DNA from: Pseudomonadota bacterium
Lineage (GTDB): Bacteria; Pseudomonadota; Gammaproteobacteria; Xanthomonadales; Rhodanobacteraceae
Direction of reading: 5' to 3'
DNA length: 21,771 bases
Assembly (NCBI GenBank): GCA_021783385.1
Contig: JAJXTX010000008.1
Coordinates: 2,867 to 24,637, forward strand
Shown here: piece by piece, positions 1-6,518 of the stretch
How positions within the stretch are numbered: the stretch's first letter is position 1
How the letters are laid out: every line of letters begins with the position of its first letter
The notes under the pieces: model-generated
Told to the model about the DNA's origin: nothing
The model's database searches: none
Seen by the model: the letters and a program-made list of their open reading frames with translations, nothing else
Program-made: the position numbers and the translations under genes

Positions 1-453
1 CAGCACCGTGCGGCGGATGTGCGTGCCGGTGACTTCAATCGCACCCAGCCGCGTGGGGCCATGCGCTGCGGGTATCCGCGGCAGCGCGGCAAGCCGTGCC
101 GGTCGCGCCGGCCGCGTCGGTCGCAGCACGTAGGTGGCGGAGGCGACCGCCTCGGCGTGCAGCCCGCTGCCGCGCAGCAGGATGGCCAGCGCCTGGGGTG
201 GACTGTAGCGGCCGTCCAGCCCTGCGCTGCGGCGACCGGCAGCCTGTTCCGGCGGGTAAAGCAGCTGGCTGCCGCTCTGCCGCGCGAACGCGTGCAGCAC
301 GTCATTCAGCGAGCCGGCGGCGATGCGGTAGCGCAGGCGCCCGTCGGCGGCGTGCAGGCCGCTGCAGAGTCCCAGCAGGCACAGCGCCAGCCATGGCAGC
401 GCCGCCCCACGGAGTCGGGCGCGCGCAGGCCGGCGGCTACCGGTCGGGATCAT
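1..453 (-). CDS. TonB-dependent receptor with N-terminal STN signalling domain (partial, N-terminal 151 residues)
   Basis: The gene starts at ATG 453 and runs off the left edge, so only the N-terminus is seen. Residues 1-35 look like a signal peptide: a basic Arg-rich start, a hydrophobic Leu/Ala stretch, then a likely cut near GLHAAD. Residues about 38-112 match an STN (secretin/TonB short N-terminal) domain, with the typical pattern of an RYRIAAGSL strand, LHAFARQSG, LLYPPEQ, then a 'GLDGRYSPPQALAILL' stretch. After a Pro/Arg-rich linker, LGAIEVTGTHIRR resembles the TonB-box region before the plug. STN domains pass the ligand-bound state of the receptor to a FecR-type protein in the periplasm. 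Only 6 nt separate it from the upstream fecR-like gene, so the two are almost surely co-transcribed. The transported ligand cannot be told from this part. Confidence 0.88.
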   Translation of the reverse strand, partial: MIPTGSRRPARARLRGAALPWLALCLLGLCSGLHAADGRLRYRIAAGSLNDVLHAFARQSGSQLLYPPEQAAGRRSAGLDGRYSPPQALAILLRGSGLHAEAVASATYVLRPTRPARPARLAALPRIPAAHGPTRLGAIEVTGTHIRRTVL

Positions 454-459
454 CCGGGC

Positions 460-1476
460 TCAGCGTTGCCGTTCAGTGCCGGCCGGCAGCAGGGTGAGTT
501 CGTTCGCGGCGGTGTGTACCACCCGCAGTTGCCAGCCGCGGGCCAGTGCCTTGGCCAGGCCGTCCTGGTCCCCGGCATGGAAGCTGCCGCTCACTTGCAG
601 CGCGGCCAGCGACGGGTCGCCCAGCCTCAGCTGGGTGTTCGAGTAGCGGTTCATTTCGTCGAGCAGATCGCCCAGCCGGCGATCCCGGAACGCCAGCTCG
701 CCCTGCGTCCAGCCCTGCGCGCTGGCCAGATCGAGCGGGGCGATCGCGCCGGCCACGCCGCGGGTATCGATGTGCAGCTGCTGCGCCGGCTGGAGCTCGC
801 TGGTCCACGGCTGGTCGCCGCTGCGGCCGCTGACGGCGACCTTGCCCTTGAGCAGTCCCACCGTCACGCCCTCGCGGTCGCGGCTGACCTGGAACACGGT
901 GCCGATGTCGCGAATGGTGGTGCCGGCCGCGTGCACCAGGAACGGCCGCTGCGGGTCGTGTGCCACGGCGAACTCGACGCGGCCGTGCTCCAGGGTGGCC
1001 ACGCGCTGCATCGCGCCGAGTCGAACCGTGACGGCCGACTCGGCATCCAGCCGCAGCCGGGTGCCGTCGGCCAGCCGTACGGTCTGCGGCAGGCCGATCG
1101 CATTGGCGTAGTGCTGCGTCGCGGCGGCAGCGCCACCGCCATGCAGGATCAGCCCGATGGTCAGCAGCACGCTGGCGGCGATGCCGACGGCCAGCAGCCA
1201 GCCGCGGCGCTGGCGCAAGCTGCGTTGACGGGCGGTGTCGAGGCGGGCCGCGCGGGCGGCCGCGCGCAGCAGCGGATCGTCTGACAGCTGTGCGGCATTG
1301 CGGTGGATGCGTTCGGCCTCGGCATATGCCGCCGCGTGCTCGGGATCGGCCACGCGCCAGCGCTCGAAGACCTCGCTGTCATGCGCACCGCTGTCCGGCG
1401 AGAGCAGCCGCGCCAGCCATTCCTCGGCACTCAGCGGAGCGTCGCTCGAACCGCGGGAAGATGGAATGCGGGTCAT
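460..1476 (-). CDS. FecR-family anti-sigma factor / signal transducer
   Basis: This 338-residue protein has the standard FecR layout. A cytoplasmic N-terminal domain (about residues 15-60, DUF4880-like, with SAEEWLARL and FERWRVADPEHAAAYAEAE) would hold the sigma factor. One membrane helix lies at about 92-112. A periplasmic FecR domain (about 118-220, with TVRLADGTRLRLDAESAV, GRVEFAVAHD and FLVHAAGTTIRDIGTVFQV) follows. The C-terminal part (about 255-335, LGDLLDEMNRYSN...) resembles DUF4974, which contacts the receptor STN domain. The start ATG 1476 overlaps the sigma-factor stop in an ATGA, typical of translational coupling. Known role of the family: relay a ligand signal from the TonB receptor to the ECF sigma factor. 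Family assignment is secure; the inducing ligand is unknown. Confidence 0.93.
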   Translation of the reverse strand: MTRIPSSRGSSDAPLSAEEWLARLLSPDSGAHDSEVFERWRVADPEHAAAYAEAERIHRNAAQLSDDPLLRAAARAARLDTARQRSLRQRRGWLLAVGIAASVLLTIGLILHGGGAAAATQHYANAIGLPQTVRLADGTRLRLDAESAVTVRLGAMQRVATLEHGRVEFAVAHDPQRPFLVHAAGTTIRDIGTVFQVSRDREGVTVGLLKGKVAVSGRSGDQPWTSELQPAQQLHIDTRGVAGAIAPLDLASAQGWTQGELAFRDRRLGDLLDEMNRYSNTQLRLGDPSLAALQVSGSFHAGDQDGLAKALARGWQLRVVHTAANELTLLPAGTERQR

Positions 1477-2066
1477 GGCTGGGTGATATCCGGGAGGCTG
1501 CGCGACGGTGATGGGTGGTTGAATGGGGCGAGGCGTTCGCGCAGCAGTCGCAGCGCCTTGCTGATGTGCTTTTCCACGGCCTTGACGCTGATGCCGCAGT
1601 GCTCGGCGATCTCGGTATAGCTCATGCCCTCGATCCGGTTCAACAGATAGATCTGGCGGCAGCGCAGCGGCAGCCCGAGCAGCGCGCCCTGCAGCACCGC
1701 CAGCTCCTGCTGGGTCGCGACCCGTTGCTCATGTGACGGTTCCGGTGAGGCCAGTTCCGCAAAATCGGTGTCGAGCGTGGTGTGCTGCGCTTCACGGTGG
1801 GTAAGCGCCCGGCGCTGGCGATCGTTGAGCGCATTCAGCGCGATGCGGTAGAGCAGGGCCGCCCACGCCGTCGGCGCGTGCCCGCGATAGCGCATGAGGC
1901 GGACCAGGCTCTCCTGCGCCAGATCCTGCGCATCCTCCTCCAGCGGCGTGCGCCGGCGCAGGAAGCGCACCAGCCCCTCGCGCTGCCCGCGCACGAAGGC
2001 GTCGAAATCCGGGGGGGCGTCGAGCACGGGCAGCGGCGGCTCATGCTCGACCGATGGCAGTTCCAT
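1473..2066 (-). CDS. ECF-family RNA polymerase sigma factor (FecI-like)
   Basis: The chosen start is ATG 2066 (197 residues). The open frame extends to 2198, but the extra 44 residues have no sigma-factor character. Sigma region 2 lies at about residues 20-85 (FDAFVRGQREGLVRFLRRR, then EEDAQDLAQESLVRLMRY). Region 4 lies at about 130-182 (LPLRCRQIYLLNRIEGMSYTEIAEHCGIS, followed by VKAVEKHISKALRLLRERL), a clear helix-turn-helix that would read the -35 element. It is the first gene of the sigma/FecR/receptor operon and overlaps fecR by 4 nt. By family knowledge it would direct transcription of the receptor gene, and often of its own operon, when released by the FecR partner. FecI-type systems usually serve siderophore or carbohydrate receptors. 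Confidence 0.93.
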   Translation of the reverse strand: MELPSVEHEPPLPVLDAPPDFDAFVRGQREGLVRFLRRRTPLEEDAQDLAQESLVRLMRYRGHAPTAWAALLYRIALNALNDRQRRALTHREAQHTTLDTDFAELASPEPSHEQRVATQQELAVLQGALLGLPLRCRQIYLLNRIEGMSYTEIAEHCGISVKAVEKHISKALRLLRERLAPFNHPSPSRSLPDITQP

Positions 2067-2287
2067 GCGGAGACACCAGGAATTGATCAGCGTGATGGTA
2101 TTCACATTATCGCATTGACCGGGTGAGTTGCAGCGGGGCTGCCATGAAGGAACCCCCGCGTCCCTGCGGGAGAAGATGCGCTGCGTCCGGGCAGCCAAAG
2201 CCGGGGAATCCGGGGCTGCAGCAACCAGCAGCCCATCATCATCAAACGCGGAAGGGCCTGCTTCCCCCTACCTCCGGCGGCGCCGGG
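2067..2287. other. Intergenic region between cpdB and the sigma-factor operon, with two short hairpins
   Basis: No gene is supported here. Two small inverted repeats are present: CCCGC/GCGGG at 2155-2170 and GGAAG/CTTCC at 2250-2265, each with a 5-bp stem and 6-nt loop. The second lies just after the cpdB stop on the minus strand and is followed by GCGTTTGATG, so it is a weak terminator candidate. The rest would hold the sigma-factor promoter. Confidence 0.3.
2106..2111 (-). promoter_or_regulatory. Candidate -10 element or Fur half-site upstream of the sigma factor
   Basis: On the minus strand GATAAT (rest of match GATAATGTGAAT) lies 40 bp before the sigma-factor ATG, in a short AT-rich island of otherwise GC-rich DNA. 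It matches TATAAT at five of six bases, but the hexamer 17 bp upstream (GCTGCA) is a poor -35. GATAATG followed by AAT also matches 10 of 19 bases of the Fur consensus, all in one half. It may be a -10 box, a degenerate Fur site, or chance. Confidence 0.25.
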
Positions 2288-4300
2288 TCAGTGCGACAGG
2301 TCGATCGCGTAGGTAGCGGTGCCGTCGCCATGATCCTGCAGCTGGCGGATGTTCTGCAGTCCGGCCGCGTGCGCCAGCGCCTGCTTGCCGCTGGCGCCGG
2401 TGAACAGCACCGGGCCGCGCGTCTGCAGCGGCGCGAACCGCCAGGAGGCGGGTTCGAGATCGCCGGCGCTGACGCTGCCGCGCTGCTGCAGCCAGCGCGC
2501 CAGGATTTCGCGGGTGCCGTCGGGAGCGGCCAGCACGATATGGCTGCCATCGAGGCCGGGGAAGTGGCCGCCGCCGCTGGCGCGGTAGTTGTTGGTGACG
2601 ACGATGAAGCGCTGCGTCGGGCTGACCGGCTGGCCACGATAGGTCAGCGCAGTGATGCGCTGGCCGACCGGCTGCGACACATCAATGAGGTAATGGATGC
2701 CGCCCTGGATCTGGTCGAAGTTGAAGCCGGCAAAGCGCTCGTTGATCAGCGCCTGCGTGCCGGTTTTGGCGGGGTCGATGCGGTTGAAGCGCTGGGCGGA
2801 GTGTTCCAGCCACGCCTTCAGGCCGGCGCCGTCGACCTGCACCGCGGCCAGCGTGTTGGGATAGAAATACAGGTCGGCGGCGCTGCGCAGGGTGAGCGGG
2901 CCGGGTGCCACGTCGGTGTAGTCGTCGGGGCCGCCGAAGCCGGTGCGGAACGCGGCGGCGGCGGACAGCACCGGCAGCCCGGCCAGCTCGGGATGCAGCC
3001 GCGGCAGCTCGCGCCGCACGTAGTCGGCCTGTGCCGCGTTGACCGGCGCCAGCGCGCTCATGTCACCCTCGTCGGCGAAGTAGCTGCTCATGCGCACGCG
3101 CGTGCGCCCGATCGGCGTGTTGACGTAGGCGATCGCGGCCTGCTGGACGGTGCCCACCAGCGGCGCGATGGCGGGGTCGGGCGGAACGCAGGCGCCGGCG
3201 TGCGTGGCGCTGGCGGCGGCGCAGATCGGTCGCACCTCGCTGCGCGTGCCGTCGCGGTCGATCACCCAGCGGCCGTGCCGGCGGGTCAGCAGCAGCCGGA
3301 TCACGCCGAGGTCCTTGCCGAAGAAGCCGCCCATCACCGCCGGCTTGCCGCGCACCAAGCCGCGGCCGGCGTCGACATCTTTCATGCCGGCGTAGTGCGG
3401 GCCGGGGAAGTCGGTGTGCACGTGGCCGAGCAGCAGCACGTCGATGCCCGGCACGCCGGCCAGATACCAGCCGCCGTTCTCCATCTGCGCGCTGTACGGC
3501 GCGGTGTCGAGGCCGCCGTGCAGGAGCGCCACGATCAGGTCGGGATGCTGCGCTTCGAGCTGCGGCAGGTATTTGCGCGCCGCCTCGACCACGCCGGTGA
3601 CGCTGACCCTGCCGGCCAGATGCTGCTGGTCCCACTGCATGATCGGCGGCGGAGTGAAGCCGATGATGCCGATCTTCAGCGGCAGCTTCAGCCTGCTGCC
3701 GTCGGGCGCGTACGCCTCGATCGTCTTCGTGATCACCGCCCACGGTCGGAAGATCGGCGCGCCGTCGCGCGCGCTGTCCACGTTGGCCAGCACCAGCGGA
3801 TAGTGCGGGCCGGCGCAGCGCTGGCGGTGGCCGCCGTCCACGTTCATCGGCGTGCCGGTGACCTGCGACAGGAAGCGCAGGCCGTAGTTGAACTCGTGGT
3901 TGCCGACGGTGCCGCCGTCGTAACCGAGCGCGTCCATCGCGCGGTACACCGCCAGCTCCCGATCGCAGGCCAGCGGCTGCGCCAGCGCCTGGTAGTCGGC
4001 CAGCACGCTGCCCTGGATGGTGTCGCCGTCGTCGAACAGGAAGCTGTTGGGAAACTCCGCGCGGGCGCGCCGGATCAGCGTGGCGGTGCGCTCGAAGCCC
4101 AGCGTGGGGTCGGCCTTGCCCTTGTAGTAGTCGTAGCCGAGCACGTTGGAGTGGAGGTCGGTGGTTTCCAGGATCGCCACCTGCGCCTGCGTCCCGTCGG
4201 GTGCCTTGCCCGTCGCCCACGGCAGGCTGGCACAGCCGCCGAGCAGGGCGAAGGTCAGCGCGAGCGGCGCGGCGAGCAGCAGGCGAAAGCGTGCAGGCAT
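2288..4300 (-). CDS. cpdB: 2',3'-cyclic-nucleotide 2'-phosphodiesterase / 3'-nucleotidase (CpdB), predicted lipoprotein
   Basis: The 670-residue product closely follows E. coli CpdB from the metallophosphoesterase domain to the last residues (ends YAIDLSH against YQVDLSK). Metal-site motifs are visible in order: TTDLHSN near residue 45, DDGDTIQGS, GNHEFNYG, LLHGG and GHVHTDFPG. The C-terminal nucleotidase domain has SAAAAFRTGFGG, LYFYPNTL and NNYRASGGGHFPGLDG. The enzyme hydrolyses 2',3'-cyclic nucleotides and 3'-nucleotides in the periplasm to scavenge nucleosides and phosphate. The start ATG 4300 has GGAG 6 nt upstream. Unlike the soluble E. coli enzyme, the N-terminus ends in LLGGC with Cys23, a plausible lipobox with Ala at +2, which predicts outer-membrane anchoring. 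The open frame extends upstream to 4762, but that part is unlike any CpdB. Confidence 0.95.
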   Translation of the reverse strand: MPARFRLLLAAPLALTFALLGGCASLPWATGKAPDGTQAQVAILETTDLHSNVLGYDYYKGKADPTLGFERTATLIRRARAEFPNSFLFDDGDTIQGSVLADYQALAQPLACDRELAVYRAMDALGYDGGTVGNHEFNYGLRFLSQVTGTPMNVDGGHRQRCAGPHYPLVLANVDSARDGAPIFRPWAVITKTIEAYAPDGSRLKLPLKIGIIGFTPPPIMQWDQQHLAGRVSVTGVVEAARKYLPQLEAQHPDLIVALLHGGLDTAPYSAQMENGGWYLAGVPGIDVLLLGHVHTDFPGPHYAGMKDVDAGRGLVRGKPAVMGGFFGKDLGVIRLLLTRRHGRWVIDRDGTRSEVRPICAAASATHAGACVPPDPAIAPLVGTVQQAAIAYVNTPIGRTRVRMSSYFADEGDMSALAPVNAAQADYVRRELPRLHPELAGLPVLSAAAAFRTGFGGPDDYTDVAPGPLTLRSAADLYFYPNTLAAVQVDGAGLKAWLEHSAQRFNRIDPAKTGTQALINERFAGFNFDQIQGGIHYLIDVSQPVGQRITALTYRGQPVSPTQRFIVVTNNYRASGGGHFPGLDGSHIVLAAPDGTREILARWLQQRGSVSAGDLEPASWRFAPLQTRGPVLFTGASGKQALAHAAGLQNIRQLQDHGDGTATYAIDLSH

Positions 4301-4505
4301 GGTGTCTCCGTGGGCATGGCGGGTTCGATCCGGAACGCTAGCAGATCGGCGTGACGCCATCGCGCGCGCCGACCGCCAGCCGCCGCGTCGGCCAGACCCA
4401 ACGCCGGTGGAACGTGCCATCGGCGGCGCCTGCCGGTGGCCGGGGCAAGCCCGTAAGATGGCGTCCCGGTGACCACCGAGTCCTGCAGGGGGAACTTTCC
4501 ACGCC
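4301..4505. promoter_or_regulatory. Divergent promoter region between cpdB and the LTA-synthase-like gene
   Basis: Both neighbours are transcribed away from this 205-bp gap, so it must hold both promoters. A weak plus-strand -10 candidate is TAAGAT at 4456-4461; no convincing -35 lies upstream. The only ribosome-binding-like run before the plus gene, GGGGGA, sits about 12 nt from its ATG, farther than usual. No operator with clear dyad symmetry was found. Confidence 0.35.
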
Positions 4506-6230
4506 ATGCGCCGAGTTTTGCCGCGCCGCTTTTTGCCGTTGTTCACACGCGCCCGCGTGGTGTCGCTGTGCGCGCTGGTGTTCTTCGCCGGCTGCGTGGC
4601 GGCGACCGCGCTGCAGGAGCCGCTGCCGCTGCAGCAGGGTTTCATCCTGGGCCTGATGCTGTGCAGCTTCGGCGTGCTGCTGTTTGCGTTCGCCCGCCTG
4701 GCCAGCGCGCTGGCGGTCAGCGGCGGGCTGTTTCTGGGGCTGAAATTCATCTCGGTGCTCAAGCTGCGCTACCTCGACTCGGCGCTGATGCCGTCCGATT
4801 TCGTCTATTACGTGCGCAGCAGCCTGATCGACACGCTGCGCCACTACCCGCACCTGTACGCGCTGGGCATCGGCGTGCTGGTGCTGGTTCCGGCGCTGTT
4901 GTGGCTGGTCTGGCGCGCCGACCGGCGGCTGTTCGCGCGGCTGCCGCCACGCCGCGCCGCGGCCCTGCGCGTGGGCGGTGCCGCCGCGTTCGCGCTGGCG
5001 TTCTGGGCCTGCCTGCTGCCCACCGGCGTGTTTGCCCAGGTGCATGCGCGCGACGTGTGGGAGAAGCTGTCGGACGATGCGCAGCTGACCAATTTCTTCG
5101 TCAACCTGCACGACGCCGACGTGCATCTGCCGGCGATGGCCAGCGACGCGGTGGCCGAGCAGCAGTGGGCGGCGACCGCCCGGGGCGAGCCGGGCACGTC
5201 GAAGCCGCCGTACCCGGACATCGTGCAGGTACTGGAGGAAAGCACCTTCGATCCTTCGATCTACCGCGCCTGCAGCGTGCCGGCCTGCCGTATCCCGATG
5301 CTGCAGGCGGATGCGCGCACGCGCGGGCACGGCGTGCTGCGCGTGCATACCTTTGGTGGTGGTACCTGGGTCAGCGAGTTCGCCGTGCTCACCGGCATGC
5401 CGCAGGACCTCTTCGGCGCGGGCGGCATGTACGCGCCGTTTGCGCTGGCGCCGCACGTGCGCGACGCGCTGGCGCTGCAGCTGCGACGGCTGGGCTATCT
5501 CACCATCGCGATTTACCCGACCGCCGGCGGCTTCATCAACGGCCGCAACGCGTACCAGGCCTATGGCTTCGATCACCTGTACGACGTCAAGGAACTGGGC
5601 CTGGACGAGTGGGAGGAAACCGACGCGCAGATGTTCGCCGCGGCGAAGCGCGTCTACGACAAGGTGAAAAAGCCGGGCCAGCCGGTGTTCGTGATGATCC
5701 TCACGATCAACCAGCACGGCCCGCACGACGATCCGATGTCGACCCTGCCGCCGGCTTTCCGCAACCTGCTGCACGGGCTGAAGCCCGCGCCGGCGCTGAA
5801 CTTCGACACCTACCTCGCGCGCCTGCACGATTCGGACGTGGCCATGCGCGGCCTGGAGCATGCTTTTCTCGATCGCGCGCAGCCGACCGTGCTGGTGCAC
5901 TTCGGCGACCACCAGCCCTCGTTCGAGGGGCTGATCCGGCAGCTGCCGCGCACGCTGCCGGCGGCGCTGCAGCCGTACCGCGACTACCTCACCTACTACA
6001 TGATCAAGAGCAACTTCGCCGGCGCGCCGCTGCCGAGCTACCCGATGCTCGACATCGCGTTCCTGCCCAGCATGGTGCTGCAGGCGGCCGGCCTGCCGGA
6101 GGATCCGTACTTCTCCGCGCTGACCGCGCTGCGCCAGCGCTGCCACGGCCTGTACGACGACTGCGCGGTGCCGGGCCTGCTGCAGTCCTACCACGCGTGG
6201 ACGTTTGGACGGCTGCACGTGTATCAGTAA
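4506..6230 (+). CDS. LTA-synthase/OpgB-like sulfatase-fold membrane transferase
   Basis: The 574-residue protein begins with about five membrane helices (residues about 18-36, 45-66, 68-85, 117-136 and 155-177). A large periplasmic alkaline-phosphatase/sulfatase-fold domain follows. Matches to the LtaS family are DIVQVLEEST (metal-ligand Glu at 244 or 245), GGGTWVSEF (Thr287 in the place of the catalytic threonine that becomes the phospho-intermediate), NQHGPHDD, and GDHQPS (Asp468, His469). In Gram-positives LtaS polymerises glycerol-phosphate. Gram-negative relatives such as OpgB move phosphoglycerol or similar groups onto periplasmic glucans or lipids. Since the organism looks Gram-negative, an envelope phosphoglycerol or phospho-substituent transferase is the likeliest role; the acceptor cannot be told. 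It stands alone, divergent from cpdB. Confidence 0.85.
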   Translation: MRRVLPRRFLPLFTRARVVSLCALVFFAGCVAATALQEPLPLQQGFILGLMLCSFGVLLFAFARLASALAVSGGLFLGLKFISVLKLRYLDSALMPSDFVYYVRSSLIDTLRHYPHLYALGIGVLVLVPALLWLVWRADRRLFARLPPRRAAALRVGGAAAFALAFWACLLPTGVFAQVHARDVWEKLSDDAQLTNFFVNLHDADVHLPAMASDAVAEQQWAATARGEPGTSKPPYPDIVQVLEESTFDPSIYRACSVPACRIPMLQADARTRGHGVLRVHTFGGGTWVSEFAVLTGMPQDLFGAGGMYAPFALAPHVRDALALQLRRLGYLTIAIYPTAGGFINGRNAYQAYGFDHLYDVKELGLDEWEETDAQMFAAAKRVYDKVKKPGQPVFVMILTINQHGPHDDPMSTLPPAFRNLLHGLKPAPALNFDTYLARLHDSDVAMRGLEHAFLDRAQPTVLVHFGDHQPSFEGLIRQLPRTLPAALQPYRDYLTYYMIKSNFAGAPLPSYPMLDIAFLPSMVLQAAGLPEDPYFSALTALRQRCHGLYDDCAVPGLLQSYHAWTFGRLHVYQ

Positions 6231-6265
6231 TCGCGCCGGGAACGATGCCGCAACGAGCGCGAATA

Positions 6266-6280
6266 CCCCGTGTCCCGGGG
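6266..6280 (+). terminator. Short hairpin after the LTA-synthase-like gene
   Basis: CCCCG, a 5-nt loop (TGTCC), then CGGGG, 35 nt after the stop codon. The stem is short but pure GC. No T-run follows, so termination is only possible, not shown. Confidence 0.3.
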
Positions 6281-6518
6281 AAGCGGCCAAACGCCGGGCC
6301 ACGGGATGCGCAATGCGAGACGCACATCACGCTTTGGCCATGCTTTCCGGCCCGTCTGTTGCATGGATCAGACAGATTTCGGACAGGGGAGCCCGGGCAA
6401 CCGGATGTCGCCACAGCCCAGACGACGCGCCGGCACCCGGTCCGGGGGCATTATCCGAGCGAAGTCCATTTGCCGATCCAGACGCACCAACCGACGTGCT
6501 GCCGAGGAAATTCCTGTG

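Noticed and set aside
2084..2097. Second FNR-like site TTGATCAGCGTGAT before the sigma-factor gene
   Set aside because: Only the left half matches; the right half is GTGAT in place of ATCAA.
2123..4354. A 743-codon plus-strand open frame opposite cpdB
   Set aside because: It is Arg/Ala/Gly/Gln-rich with no domain motif and lies antisense to a gene matching CpdB end to end; it is an artefact of high GC.
4338..6302. A 654-codon minus-strand open frame opposite the LTA-synthase-like gene
   Set aside because: Low-complexity His/Arg/Gln/Ala composition and no motif, while the plus strand encodes a clear membrane enzyme.
6231..6518. Possible c-di-GMP riboswitch before the SGDEF cyclase
   Set aside because: No GEMM-like conserved loops were seen, only a short hairpin at 6266-6280 and no clear promoter.
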